A DNA stretch of 60,640 nucleotides from Scybalomonas sp905214925 (GCA_905214925.1 CAJMOB010000022.1:1-60640); one strand, 5' to 3'. Shown: positions 17,367 through 27,166, numbered from the stretch's first letter. Numbers and translations: made by a program. Notes: a model not told the origin generated them from the letters alone.

Positions 17367-17828
17367 ATGACTTGTCTTGAAGCGCAATCTATGATCACAA
17401 CTTTTATAGAGGATCAGTTAGATGAGGAACAACTGATAGAATTTATCCATCACATGAGGAATTGTCCTGATTGTATGGAGGAATTAGAAGTCTACTATAC
17501 ATTAATGGTAGGAATGAAGCAGCTTGATAATAATGAGAAATTATCCAATAACTTTGCAAAAGAGTTAGAAGAAAAGCTAGCTTATGATGAAAGCCGAATC
17601 AAAGGACGTAAGCGAGTGGTACTGGAGACAAAGTTAGGAGTTACAACTTTTATTACCATTGTGCTTGTATTTGTGCTTTTTCAGCTTGGAACGATGATTC
17701 ATAGTTTAAGTCGACCAAGTTCTGGCACAGAAGCGGGAAAATATTATTATATGAAAGTAAAACCACATCTGTTTTATCCAGATGATTTTAAATTGCGTAA
17801 TCCTTATAGCGGAACGAACGGAAAATAG
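17367..17828 (+). CDS. Putative zinc-finger anti-sigma-like membrane protein, 153 aa
   Basis: The N-terminus fits the zf-HC2 (ZAS) domain of anti-sigma factors: MTCLEAQSMITTFIEDQLDEEQLIEFIHHMRNCPDC, with Cys3 and the H-x3-C-x2-C set near residues 29-36. One membrane segment (TTFITIVLVFVLFQLGTMI, about 91-109) separates it from a short outer tail. The polar tail carries no sensor domain I recognise. AGAGGGTG precedes the ATG. No ECF sigma factor gene is adjacent, so its partner is unknown; it stands 13 bases before polA and may be co-transcribed with it. Confidence 0.75.
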   Translation: MTCLEAQSMITTFIEDQLDEEQLIEFIHHMRNCPDCMEELEVYYTLMVGMKQLDNNEKLSNNFAKELEEKLAYDESRIKGRKRVVLETKLGVTTFITIVLVFVLFQLGTMIHSLSRPSSGTEAGKYYYMKVKPHLFYPDDFKLRNPYSGTNGK

Positions 17829-17841
17829 GAGAAAAAATAGC

Positions 17842-20475
17842 ATGAAGAAAAAATTATTATTAGTGGATGGCCACAGCATATTAAACCGAGCATTCTATGG
17901 TCTTCCAGATTTAACAAATAGCGAAGGGCTGCATACTAATGGAGTTCTTGGATTTTTAAATATTTTATTTCGATTTTTAGAAGAGGAAAAAGCAACCCAC
18001 TTGCTCGTTGCCTTTGATCGAAAAGAACCGACATTTCGTCATGAGATGTTTGGGGAATATAAGGGAACGAGAAAAGGAATGCCACAAGAATTATTAGAAC
18101 AAGTGCCTTTGATGAAAGAAGTTTTAAAGGCGATGGAAGTTCCAATTGTGGAGCAAGCGGGATATGAGGCGGATGATATTTTAGGAACAATTTCTAGAGA
18201 AGCAGTAAAAGAAGGATTTCACGTTTCTATTTTATCAGGCGATCGGGATTTGTTACAGCTTGCAACGGATGAGATTTTAATTCGAATTCCAAAGACAAAA
18301 GCAGGTGGTACTACAGTAGAAGATTATTATGCAAAAGATGTGTTAGAAAAGTATCAAGTGACACCAGAAGAGTTTATCGATGTAAAAGGCTTGATGGGCG
18401 ATCCATCCGATAATATCCCAGGAGTTCCAGGGATTGGAGAAAAGACAGCCACAAAGATTATTGTAGCTTATCATTCTATTGAAAATGCATATGCCCATTT
18501 AGAAGAAATTAAGCCAAAGAAAGCGAAAGAAAATTTAGAGGCTTTTTATGAGCAGGCGTTGTTAAGCAAAAAACTGGCAACGATTAAATTAGACTGTCAA
18601 TTGGAATATCAGTTAGAAGATGCGATTCTTCAAAATTTATATACGAAAGAAGCTTATCAATATTTTCAGCGGTTGGAATTTAAATCCTTATTAAAACGAT
18701 TTGGAGAAGAAGAAAAAGAGGAATTTCAAGTGCAATTGGGTGTTGTACAAGAGTTACAAGAGGCAGAACAGATTTTTAAGAAGGCAAGAGAGCAAAAAAA
18801 GATCGGTTTTTCTATTTTCCATAAAGGAGATTGTTTTGGCATTGCATTGGCATTTTCAAGAGAAGAAGTATACTATATAGAAGCCGTTGGGTTTTTAACA
18901 AAAGATTATGTATTAGAAGAACTAAAAGCTATATGCGAAGGTGAAGGAATCTGTGCTACCATGGATTTAAAATCTGCACTCTTTGATTTAAAAATTACAG
19001 AAGAAACATCTGGTATTATGGATATGGGAATTGGAGCTTATTTATTAAATCCATTAAAAGATACGTATCACTATGAAGATATTGCAAGGGATTATTTAGG
19101 AATTTCATTGCCATCAAAAGAGGAATTACTTGGAAAAGAAGAAGTTTTAGATGCGTTTGAAAATGGAGAGGAAAAGGCAAAACAAGTGATTGCATATTCT
19201 GCTTATGTTCCGTTAGAAGCTGTGGAAGTGATGAAAGAAAAGTTAAAAGAGTCAGAAATGCTCGAACTTTATGAAAAAATAGAAATGCCAACTATTTTTG
19301 CTCTTTACGATATGCAAGAGAGAGGAATTGCTGTTAATAAAGAAGCATTAAAAGAATATGGAGACAGTTTAGTTGGAAAAATTACACAATTAGAGCAGTC
19401 CATTTATGCGCATGCTGGACAAGTGTTTAACATTAATTCTCCAAAACAGCTTGGGGTTGTCTTATTTGAAGATATGAAGCTTCCAGGAGCAAAGAAGACA
19501 AAAACAGGGTATTCTACAAGTGTGGATGTATTGGAAAAAATAAAAATGGAACATCCAATTATTGACGAAATTTTAGAATATCGTCATCTTGCCAAGTTAA
19601 AGTCTACCTATGCAGATGGGCTTGGGAATTTTATTCAAGAAGATGGAAGAATTCATGGAATCTTTAATCAAACAGTAACTGCTACCGGACGTATTAGCAG
19701 TACAGAACCAAACTTACAAAATATTCCGATTCGTATGCCTTTAGGTCGTGCGATTCGTAAGGTGTTTATTCCAAAAGAAGGATTTGTTTTTGTAGATGCC
19801 GATTATTCCCAGATCGAACTTCGTGTTTTAGCCCATATTTCAGGCGATGAAACTCTTATTCATGCTTATAAAAATCATCAAGATATTCATGCGACAACGG
19901 CATCCGAAGTTTTTCATGTTCCATTAGAAGAGGTAACAGCGGATCAAAGAAGAGAAGCAAAAGCAGTGAATTTTGGAATTGTTTATGGGCTTAGTGCTTT
20001 TGGACTCAGTCAAGATTTGAACATTACAAGAAAGCAAGCCACAGAATATATTGATCGCTATTTTAAAACATATCCACAAGTAAAAGAGTTTTTAGATAAC
20101 ATTGTAGAAGAAGCAAAAGAAAAAGGTCTTGTTCGTACCATTTTCCATCGAATTCGTCCAATTCCAGAACTTTCTTCTAGTAATTTTATGCAAAGAAACT
20201 TTGGAGAGCGTGTGGCAATGAATTCACCAATTCAAGGAACAGCAGCAGATATTATGAAGATTGCTACCATTCGTGTCAATATGCGAATGAAACGAGAAAA
20301 ATTAAAATCACGATTAATTCTTCAAATTCATGATGAGCTTTTAATTGAGGCAAGCATGGATGAAGTAGAACAGGTGAAAAAGATTTTAGAAGAAGAAATG
20401 ATGGGAGCTGCAGAGCTTAAAGTACCTCTTGAAATTGGAATTAGCGAAGGAAACAATTGGTTTGAAGCAAAATAA
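17842..20475 (+). CDS. polA: DNA polymerase I, 877 aa
   Basis: Family A DNA polymerase for Okazaki-fragment maturation and repair. The N-terminal 5'-3' exonuclease domain has DGHSILNRAFYGLP, GYEADDILGT, LSGDRDLLQL and DNIPGVPGIGEKTA. The middle 3'-5' exonuclease-like domain lacks the acidic DxE motif, so proofreading is probably absent, as in many Gram-positive enzymes. Polymerase motifs: A DADYSQIELR near residue 650, B RREAKAVNFGIVYG near 706, C QIHDELLIE near 828. The in-frame ATG at 17782 lies inside the upstream gene; 17842 follows TAGGAG and gives the expected MKKKLLLVDGHS. Confidence 0.96.
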   Translation: MKKKLLLVDGHSILNRAFYGLPDLTNSEGLHTNGVLGFLNILFRFLEEEKATHLLVAFDRKEPTFRHEMFGEYKGTRKGMPQELLEQVPLMKEVLKAMEVPIVEQAGYEADDILGTISREAVKEGFHVSILSGDRDLLQLATDEILIRIPKTKAGGTTVEDYYAKDVLEKYQVTPEEFIDVKGLMGDPSDNIPGVPGIGEKTATKIIVAYHSIENAYAHLEEIKPKKAKENLEAFYEQALLSKKLATIKLDCQLEYQLEDAILQNLYTKEAYQYFQRLEFKSLLKRFGEEEKEEFQVQLGVVQELQEAEQIFKKAREQKKIGFSIFHKGDCFGIALAFSREEVYYIEAVGFLTKDYVLEELKAICEGEGICATMDLKSALFDLKITEETSGIMDMGIGAYLLNPLKDTYHYEDIARDYLGISLPSKEELLGKEEVLDAFENGEEKAKQVIAYSAYVPLEAVEVMKEKLKESEMLELYEKIEMPTIFALYDMQERGIAVNKEALKEYGDSLVGKITQLEQSIYAHAGQVFNINSPKQLGVVLFEDMKLPGAKKTKTGYSTSVDVLEKIKMEHPIIDEILEYRHLAKLKSTYADGLGNFIQEDGRIHGIFNQTVTATGRISSTEPNLQNIPIRMPLGRAIRKVFIPKEGFVFVDADYSQIELRVLAHISGDETLIHAYKNHQDIHATTASEVFHVPLEEVTADQRREAKAVNFGIVYGLSAFGLSQDLNITRKQATEYIDRYFKTYPQVKEFLDNIVEEAKEKGLVRTIFHRIRPIPELSSSNFMQRNFGERVAMNSPIQGTAADIMKIATIRVNMRMKREKLKSRLILQIHDELLIEASMDEVEQVKKILEEEMMGAAELKVPLEIGISEGNNWFEAK

Positions 20476-20527
20476 ATAGAAATAAAAGAAGAGCCAAGTG
20501 CTTGTAAGCAATGGAAAGGGAGATAAG

Positions 20528-21124
20528 ATGAAAGTAATAGGGATAACAGGCGGTGTAGGCTGTGGGAAAAGCTTTATTATGGAACAGCTACAAGAGCGCT
20601 ATCAAGCGGGAATTATTTTGACCGATCTTGTAGCTCATGATTTAATGGAGCCTGGTGGAATTAGCTATCAAGAAATTGTATCGTGTTTTGGAACAAAGAT
20701 TTTACAGTCCGATGGGAAAATTAATCGGCAAGCCCTTGGAGCCATTGTATTCAAAGATAAAGAGTCTTTGTTAAAGCTAAATTCCATTACCCATCCAAAT
20801 GTAAAAAAAGAAGTGATTCGAAGAATTGAAGAGATGAAAAGAGCAAAAGAAGTTTCGATTATTATGGTAGAAGCAGCTCTTTTAATTGAAGAACATTATG
20901 ATGAAATTTGTGATGAGCTTTGGTTCATTGATGCCAGTGATGAGGTAAGAATAAAACGGTTAATGGAAAAAAGAGGATATACGAAAGAAAAATGTCTTTC
21001 CATTATGTCAAATCAATTGCAAAGGGAGAGATTTTTAGAGCATTGTGAGCGGGTTATTTATAATGATAAAACAAAAGAAGATGCCATTGCGCAATTGGAT
21101 GCTATTATGAAGGAAGTTTTATGA
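20528..21124 (+). CDS. coaE: Dephospho-CoA kinase, 198 aa
   Basis: Last enzyme of coenzyme A synthesis; it phosphorylates the 3'-hydroxyl of dephospho-CoA. P-loop GGVGCGKS at residues 8-15, LTDLVAHDLMEPGG (substrate site), ITHPNVKKE and VEAALLIEE are all family features. The start at 20528, after GGGAG, gives the normal MKVIGITGG N-terminus; an upstream ATG at 20498 would add ten unlikely residues. It follows polA by 52 bases, a common pairing in Firmicutes. Confidence 0.95.
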   Translation: MKVIGITGGVGCGKSFIMEQLQERYQAGIILTDLVAHDLMEPGGISYQEIVSCFGTKILQSDGKINRQALGAIVFKDKESLLKLNSITHPNVKKEVIRRIEEMKRAKEVSIIMVEAALLIEEHYDEICDELWFIDASDEVRIKRLMEKRGYTKEKCLSIMSNQLQRERFLEHCERVIYNDKTKEDAIAQLDAIMKEVL

Positions 21125-21208
21125 GAAATTTCAAAAACTTTTCTTGATAACTTGCCGAAATTGTGAGAAAAGATGTCGGAAAAATTTGTTAAAATGGCGA
21201 AGTTAGTA

Positions 21209-21244
21209 AGAGAATGGTAATTAGTATTGCCATTCTCTTTTTCC
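21209..21244 (+). terminator. Intrinsic terminator after coaE
   Basis: AGAGAATGG (21209-21217) pairs with CCATTCTCT (21230-21238), followed by TTTTTCC. Confidence 0.8.
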
Positions 21245-21289
21245 ATATGCTATAATCAAAAATAGACTGTAAGAAAGAAGAGAAAGAAT

Positions 21290-22093
21290 ATGAGAGTAAC
21301 AAGTTTTGCCAGCGGAAGCAGTGGAAACTGCGTTTTTGCGGGATCAGAGAACACCCATATTTTAATTGATGCAGGAATTAGTGCGAAGAAAATTGAAAAC
21401 GGGTTAAAGGAACTAGAATTGACAGGAAAGGATTTAAATGGGATTTTAGTCACCCATGAACATATCGATCATATTAGTGGAATTGGAGTGATGGCAAGAA
21501 GGTATCAAGTTCCAATTTATGCAACAAGAGGAACGAAAAATGCCATTTTAAACGCCAAAAGTGTTGGGAAGATTGAAGAAGATCTGATTCAAGAAATTGC
21601 ACCAGAACAGGATTTTTTCATTGGAGATTTAGTATTAAATGCTACGCCTATTTGGCATGATGCAGCAGAACCTGTTTGTTATACGGTCAAAAAAGGGAAA
21701 AAAAAGTTAGCCGTTGCAACCGATCTTGGGGACTATAACGAGCACATTGTGGAAAAATTAAGAGATTCTGATATTTTATATATTGAAGCAAATCATGATG
21801 TAAAAATGTTAGAAGTAGGTCCATACCCTTATTATTTAAAACAAAGAATTTTAGGGCGAAATGGACATTTATCCAATGAACGAGCAGGACAGTTCATCGA
21901 ACAGCTTTGGAATGATAAATTAGAACATATTTTCCTCGGACATTTAAGTAAAGAAAATAATTTTGAGGAATTAGCTTATGAGACCGTAAAATTGGAATTA
22001 GAAAATAGCTCTGTTGGAAAAAGAGTAAAAGAAGTTCCAATTCAGGTAGCAAGACGGGATTGCCTGTCTGAGCTTATATACATTAATGAATAG
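21290..22093 (+). CDS. MBL-fold metallo-hydrolase, WalJ/YycJ type, 267 aa
   Basis: Metallo-beta-lactamase-fold phosphodiesterase-like protein. The dinuclear metal motif HEHIDH is at residues 56-61; SGSSGNC near the N-terminus, IWHDAAEPVCYTV and TDLGDYNEHI, EANHD and FLGHLSKENN match the WalJ group. In Bacillus the homologue sits in the walRK operon and affects cell division coordination and mutation rate; here it is outside such an operon. It overlaps the region before the ACT-domain gene. Confidence 0.88.
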   Translation: MRVTSFASGSSGNCVFAGSENTHILIDAGISAKKIENGLKELELTGKDLNGILVTHEHIDHISGIGVMARRYQVPIYATRGTKNAILNAKSVGKIEEDLIQEIAPEQDFFIGDLVLNATPIWHDAAEPVCYTVKKGKKKLAVATDLGDYNEHIVEKLRDSDILYIEANHDVKMLEVGPYPYYLKQRILGRNGHLSNERAGQFIEQLWNDKLEHIFLGHLSKENNFEELAYETVKLELENSSVGKRVKEVPIQVARRDCLSELIYINE

Positions 22094-22112
22094 TTTTAAG
22101 GAGGATTTGGAC

Positions 22113-22385
22113 ATGAACAAAACAGTCATCACAGTAGTGGGAAAAGATAATGTAGGTATTATTGCAAAAATATGTACTTATATGGCAGAAAATGGAATTA
22201 ATATTCTTGATATTTCTCAAACCATTGTATCCGGATATTTTAATATGATGATGATCACAGAATCCGATTATGGAGTAAAAGATTTTCCTACGATGTTAAA
22301 AGAATTAAAAGAAATTGGAGAAGAGATTGGTGTGAGTGTTCATGCCCAAAACGCCGAAATCTTTGAAAAAATGCATAGAATTTAA
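22113..22385 (+). CDS. ACT domain protein (UPF0237), 90 aa
   Basis: A single ACT domain: VGKDNVGIIAKICTYMAENGINILDISQTIVSGYFNMMMI. ACT domains bind amino acids and regulate enzymes. Start 22113 follows AAGGAGG; the ATG at 22086 overlaps the previous gene's end and lacks a good ribosome site. It stands 17 bases before a UPF0210 gene, an arrangement conserved in many bacteria and archaea; the pair probably acts together, but the ligand and reaction are unknown. Confidence 0.9.
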   Translation: MNKTVITVVGKDNVGIIAKICTYMAENGINILDISQTIVSGYFNMMMITESDYGVKDFPTMLKELKEIGEEIGVSVHAQNAEIFEKMHRI

Positions 22386-22402
22386 GGTGGAGGCAAGTAA
22401 TT

Positions 22403-23767
22403 ATGATTAATATGAATGAGGTTTTTGAAACCAACAAGATGATTCATGAAATGAACTTAGATGTTCGAACGATTACAATGGGAATTAGTCTCTTAGATTG
22501 TACTGGTTCTTCCTTAGAAGAAGTAGGGGATAACATTTATAAAAAGATTACAACGAAAGCGAAAGATCTTGTGAAAACAGGAGAAGAAATTGAACACGAA
22601 TTTGGAGTTCCAATTGTAAATAAGCGTATTTCTGTTACGCCAATCGCTCTTGTTGGTGGTTCCGTTTGTAATAGTGAAGATGATTTTGTTTATTTAGCAC
22701 AAGTGCTTGATAAAGCAGCAAAAGAAGTAGGGGTCAACTTTATTGGTGGATATTCTGCTTTAGTATCAAAAGGAATGACAAAAGCAGATGAGCTTTTAAT
22801 TCGTTCTTTACCAAAGGCTCTTTCAAAAACAGAGATCGTTTGTTCTTCTGTGAACGTTGGTTCTACAAAAACAGGCATTAATATGGATGCGGTAAAATTA
22901 ATTGGAGAAAAAATTGTAGAGACAGCAGAAGCCACAAAAGAAAAAGATTCTTTTGGGAATGCTAAATTTGTTGTTTTTTGTAATGCGCCTGATGATAATC
23001 CATTTATGGCAGGAGCCTTTCATGGAGTAACAGAACCCGATGTTGTCATTAACGTAGGGGTAAGTGGCCCAGGAGTTGTAAAACGTGCCATTGAAAAAGT
23101 TCGTGGAAAAGATTTTGAAGAGCTTTGCGAGGTGATTAAAAAGACGGCCTTTAAGATTACACGTGTTGGACAACTGGTGGCAAAAGAAGCGTCAAAAAGG
23201 TTAAATGTTCCATTTGGAATCATTGATTTATCTCTTGCTCCAACACCAGCTATTGGCGATAGTGTTGGAGAAATATTAGAAGAGATCGGATTGGAATATG
23301 CAGGAGCACCAGGGACAACTGCAGCTCTTGCTATGTTAAACGATCAAGTGAAAAAAGGTGGAGTTATGGCATCTTCTTATGTCGGTGGTTTAAGTGGTGC
23401 TTTTATCCCAGTGAGTGAAGATCAACGAATGATCGATGCAGTAGCAGCAGGAGCGTTAACAATGGAAAAATTAGAAGCGATGACTTGTGTTTGTTCCGTA
23501 GGGCTTGATATGATTGCGGTTCCAGGAGATACAAAAGCGACGACGATCTCTGGACTTATTGCCGATGAAATGGCTCTTGGTATGATCAATCAAAAGACAA
23601 CAGCAGTTCGTATTATTCCAGTTATTGGAAAAGGAGTTGGAGAAATCGCTGAATTTGGTGGTCTTTTAGGTTATGCTCCGATTATGCCAGTGAATAGATT
23701 TAGTTGTGATGCCTTTATTAAACGCGGCGGAAGAATTCCAGCACCGATCCATAGTTTTAAAAATTAA
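22403..23767 (+). CDS. PFL-like UPF0210 family protein, 454 aa
   Basis: DUF711/UPF0210 protein, structurally related to the pyruvate formate-lyase/ribonucleotide reductase barrel but without a known reaction. Family stretches: MNLDVRTITMGISLLDC, KRISVTPIALVGG, NFIGGYSALVSKGMT, SSVNVGSTKTGINMDAV, and near the end GFGELIG-like GEIAEFGGLLGYAPIMPVN and RGGRIPAPIHSFKN at the very C-terminus. GGAGG precedes the ATG. Partner of the ACT-domain protein upstream. Confidence 0.92.
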   Translation: MINMNEVFETNKMIHEMNLDVRTITMGISLLDCTGSSLEEVGDNIYKKITTKAKDLVKTGEEIEHEFGVPIVNKRISVTPIALVGGSVCNSEDDFVYLAQVLDKAAKEVGVNFIGGYSALVSKGMTKADELLIRSLPKALSKTEIVCSSVNVGSTKTGINMDAVKLIGEKIVETAEATKEKDSFGNAKFVVFCNAPDDNPFMAGAFHGVTEPDVVINVGVSGPGVVKRAIEKVRGKDFEELCEVIKKTAFKITRVGQLVAKEASKRLNVPFGIIDLSLAPTPAIGDSVGEILEEIGLEYAGAPGTTAALAMLNDQVKKGGVMASSYVGGLSGAFIPVSEDQRMIDAVAAGALTMEKLEAMTCVCSVGLDMIAVPGDTKATTISGLIADEMALGMINQKTTAVRIIPVIGKGVGEIAEFGGLLGYAPIMPVNRFSCDAFIKRGGRIPAPIHSFKN

Positions 23768-23794
23768 AGAGAATATCGTTCGAAATCAGTGATT

Positions 23795-23826
23795 GGAGTG
23801 GATTGTTTTACAATCCGCTCCTTTTT
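23795..23826 (+). terminator. Intrinsic terminator after the UPF0210 gene
   Basis: GGAG-GGATTGT pairs with ACAATCC-CTCC around 23795-23821, then CTTTTTG. Confidence 0.8.
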
Positions 23827-24166
23827 GTATGAAGGCAACGAGTGATACAGATTGTTAGAGAAACTGAGAAGTATGGGCGATTTCTTGAAAGGAACAAGAG
23901 AGAAACGAAGAAAAAATGGATAAAATTTGCATAAAGTTCGGAATTCCACACACAATAACCATAAGGAAAAGTGGAGGGCATTTTTTTCTAAGGTTTTCAG
24001 TTTTGGCATTTTGTGCTAAAATAAGAAAGAAATAAAAAAGATTACAACGTGTATTTCGTTTGTTATCGTATGTAAGAACAAGAATATTTTTGCGTGGAAA
24101 GCGCCTAAGGATGCTTTTTAGCGTTAGATTCTTGATGATAAATCACTTAGAAAAAGAGGTAAGAAA
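23827..24166 (+). other. Intergenic region with nested hairpin before pepD
   Basis: No gene. CAAGAAT (24079-24085) pairs with ATTCTTG (24128-24134), enclosing AAAGC/GCTTT. This could be a leader structure for pepD. A TTGTGCTAAAATAAG -10-like box is at about 24010-24024, without a clear -35. Confidence 0.35.
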
Positions 24167-25627
24167 ATGAAACGAGTATTAGAAGGTCTTGCACCAGCAA
24201 GAGTATTTGAAATTTTTGAAGATTTAACACAAATTCCTCATGGTTCTGGGAATTTACAACAAATCAGCGATTACTGTGTCAATTTTGCAAAAAATCTTGG
24301 ATTACAAGTGAGACAAGATGAATTTTTAAATGTCATTATTGTAAAAGAAGCATCTGCTGGATATCCAAGCGATAAAACAGTTATGATTCAAGGACATATT
24401 GATATGGTTTGTGAAAAAAATCAAGATAATCCAATCAATATGGAGACGGATCCATTAAATATTGGAATCGATGGAGATTGGATTCATGCCAATGGAACTA
24501 CATTAGGTGGAGATGATGGAATTGCTGTTGCCTATGCCCTTGCAATTTTAGAGGATAGCACATTAGAACATCCAAGACTTGAAGTTGTTTTAACAACCGA
24601 TGAAGAGACGGGAATGGATGGAGCTATGGGACTTGATGTATCTGATTTAAAAGCAGAATATATGATTAATGTGGATTCCGAAAGAGAAGGAGAGATTTTG
24701 ACAAGTTGTGCTGGCGGAAATAAGTCAAAAACACATTTACCAATTCAAAGAGCGTCTGTAAAAGGGGAAGTGATGGAAATCGCGATCCGCGGATTAAAAG
24801 GCGGTCATTCTGGGGATCAGATCCATACAGGAAGAGCAAACTCTAATATTGCCCTTGGAAGAATTCTTTATTCTCTTTTACCAATGGATATTCGTATTGT
24901 ATCCATGGAAGGTGGATTAAAAGATAATGCAATTCCTAGAGAGGCACAGGCAGAAATCGTTGTGGATGCTAGCAAAGCAGACGAGTTAAAAGCAACGGTA
25001 GAAACTGTGACAAAAGAGTTACAGGCAGAGTTTGCCGTAACAGAACCAGAACTTTCTGTTATCGTATCCAAAAAAGGAATCGATGAAAAAGAAGCGATGG
25101 ATGCAGAAAGCACAAAACGTTCCGTTCGCTATTTATTCCATGTGATCAATGGAATTCAAACAATGAGTTTTGAAATTGAAAATCTTGTAGAAAGTTCCTT
25201 AAATTTAGGCGTTATGAGAACACTAGAAAACGAAGTGACTTATACTCATGCAATTCGTAGTTCTAAGGCTACATTAAAAGCCGTGATTACAGAAAAAGTA
25301 GCAGATATGGCAAAACTCTTTGGTGGTTTTATTACAACAAGAGGGGATTATCCAGCGTGGGAATATAAGAAAGATTCAAAACTTCGTCCACTTTTTATTG
25401 ATAAGTACGAAGAGTTAACAGGGAAAAAACCAGAAGTGTGTGCGATTCATGCAGGTCTTGAATGTGGATTGCTTTCAGAAAAAATGCCATATCTTGATAT
25501 CGTTTCTATTGGACCAGATATGCAAGGAATTCATACACCAGAAGAACGTTTAAATATTTCTTCTACAAAAAGAGTATACGAATATTTATTATTGACATTA
25601 AAGGATTTTTATAAATATTGTGAATAG
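24167..25627 (+). CDS. pepD: Aminoacyl-histidine dipeptidase (beta-Ala-His dipeptidase), 486 aa
   Basis: M20-family zinc metallopeptidase that cleaves Xaa-His and other dipeptides. Seen: IPHGSGNLQQISDYCVNFAK, QGHIDMVCEK near residue 83 (zinc histidine and catalytic aspartate), LGGDDGIAVAYALA near 119 (bridging aspartate), TDEETGMDGAMGLD near 148 (catalytic glutamate pair), HAGLECGLLSEK near the C-terminus and IHTPEERL (zinc histidine). 486 residues matches the family. Cytoplasmic; no signal peptide. Confidence 0.95.
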   Translation: MKRVLEGLAPARVFEIFEDLTQIPHGSGNLQQISDYCVNFAKNLGLQVRQDEFLNVIIVKEASAGYPSDKTVMIQGHIDMVCEKNQDNPINMETDPLNIGIDGDWIHANGTTLGGDDGIAVAYALAILEDSTLEHPRLEVVLTTDEETGMDGAMGLDVSDLKAEYMINVDSEREGEILTSCAGGNKSKTHLPIQRASVKGEVMEIAIRGLKGGHSGDQIHTGRANSNIALGRILYSLLPMDIRIVSMEGGLKDNAIPREAQAEIVVDASKADELKATVETVTKELQAEFAVTEPELSVIVSKKGIDEKEAMDAESTKRSVRYLFHVINGIQTMSFEIENLVESSLNLGVMRTLENEVTYTHAIRSSKATLKAVITEKVADMAKLFGGFITTRGDYPAWEYKKDSKLRPLFIDKYEELTGKKPEVCAIHAGLECGLLSEKMPYLDIVSIGPDMQGIHTPEERLNISSTKRVYEYLLLTLKDFYKYCE

Positions 25628-25638
25628 GAGATGTTCGT

Positions 25639-26834
25639 ATGGGAAAACGGTTTCGCGAGTATATAAAAAGTAAAGAAATGCTTTTTAGTATCTATGCGAT
25701 TAGCACAGCTTTTGTTGTGCTATTACTCATCTATTTCGTCATGAATTTAGATGTGATCTTCCAGTTTGTTAGAACAGGTATACACAATTTTTTTGGATTA
25801 CGGCACCGATTTGGATCGGTGCCGTTGTTGCATGGCTTCTTGATCCCATTGTCACATGGTTAGAAAGGAAGTATTGTTTGCTCTTTAAGAAACAGATGGG
25901 ATTGTGTAAAAAATGCCGAATAATTGCAGTGATTTCTACATGGCTGATTTTTGGAGGTTTGCTTATTTTCTTGCTCGCATTTTTTGTATATAGTATGAGT
26001 AAACAATTAAAAAGCGATGGTATGATGAGTATTAGCCGAGTCTTTTTCAGTTATTTTAAAAGTTTTTCGGAATCTTTAAAAGAAATGGATGAAGGGCTTT
26101 CTAAATTAAATTTAGGCGATGGATTTTTAGTAGGACAGTTAGAGCAATTGCGAGGATTGGTGGAAGGAAATATACGGCAATTTTTTTCCAATATGATGAT
26201 GCGCACAATGAATTTCTCTGCCTATATGATAAAATTTGGACTTGGGATTATCGTTTCCATTTATTTTTTAATTGATAAAAATACATTTGTTTTATACGGA
26301 AATGTCATTGGACGAATTTTATTGCCCAAAAAATTTTATGAAAAAATAAGAAGTTTTTATCATGATGCCGATGTCATTTTTTCGGGATACGTTCGGGGGC
26401 AAACGGCAGACGTTGTTTTTATGATTGTATCCATTAGCGTGTTGCTTGGAGTCATTGGTATTAAGTATGGAATTTTAATTGGCTGTGTAGCAGGGATTTG
26501 CAATTATATTCCTTATGCAGGACCGTTTGTGGCTTATGCAGGAACGATTTTATTTGGATTATTAAATGGACAAGAAAAACAAGTGTTAATAGCGCTAATT
26601 CTTTTGTTTCTTTTACAACAGGTGGATGGTAGTTATATTGGTCCCAAATTAATGGGAAAAAGTGTTGAAATTGAGCCTATCTTCGTCTTTTTAGGAGTCA
26701 TTCTTGGAGGAAGTATCCTTGGTTTTTTAGGAATGATTTTAGCTGTACCGATTACGGCTTTATGTAAACTAATCTTTTTGCGGTTTTTAGAAAAACGGTT
26801 AGTACAAAGACAAAAAGAAGAGAGAGAACGATAA
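25639..26834 (+). pseudogene. AI-2E family transporter (PerM/YdiK type), frameshifted at a T7 run
   Basis: Two frames together encode one AI-2E family membrane protein of about 398 residues. The first frame (25639-25863) gives the N-terminal segment MGKRFREYIKSKEM plus a membrane helix, then goes wrong after the seven T at 25788-25794. The other frame continues the family sequence there (FWITAPIWIGAVVAWLLDP) and runs to 26834 with the conserved NYIPYAGPF and GPKLMGKSVEIEP regions. One more T would restore a single open frame. This could be a sequencing error, a phase-variable tract or a true mutation. The TTG at 25878 is probably not a real start. Confidence 0.88.
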
Positions 26835-26860
26835 CTTACTGTGGGAAATAAAAAATATGC

Positions 26861-26889
26861 TTGACTTTTAAAAAAGTTTGCTATATGAT
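26861..26889 (+). promoter_or_regulatory. Promoter for the tyrS T-box transcript
   Basis: TTGACT (26861-26866) and TATGAT (26884-26889) with a 17-base spacer. Confidence 0.8.
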
Positions 26890-26895
26890 TAAGAC

Positions 26896-27166
26896 CATAA
26901 TACAGAAAAAGCGTGGATAGAAAAGAGTAGTATTTTTGAGTACCTCAGAGAGAAGTCGGTTGGTGAAAGACTTTGGTTTAGAAAATATGAATACATTCTG
27001 GAGCTGCATACCGAAAAGAGATGAGTAGGCTATGTCCGTTTCGCATACGTTACAGTGCGTGGTGCTAGATGGCACTAATGAAGGCTATTATTGTGAGATA
27101 ATAGTGAAATAAGGTGGTAACACGGTTATATGTCGTCCTTTATCGTTTGATAAAGGGCGTTTTTTT
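26896..27166 (+). promoter_or_regulatory. T-box leader (tyrosine specifier) with terminator
   Basis: The conserved T-box AAGGTGGTAACACGG is at 27111-27125. A TAC codon (26992-26994) within GAATACATTC is well placed as a Tyr specifier in stem I. The terminator pairs CGTCCTTTATC (27134-27144) with GATAAAGGGCG (27149-27159), then seven T. Uncharged tRNA-Tyr would stabilise the antiterminator and allow read-through to tyrS. Unusually, the terminator is about 365 bases before tyrS. Confidence 0.93.

Noticed and set aside
25639..26834. Programmed -1 ribosomal frameshift at the T7 run
   Set aside because: The tract could slip, but no downstream stem-loop or upstream Shine-Dalgarno stimulator was evident, and such control is not known for AI-2E transporters; a homopolymer length change is simpler.
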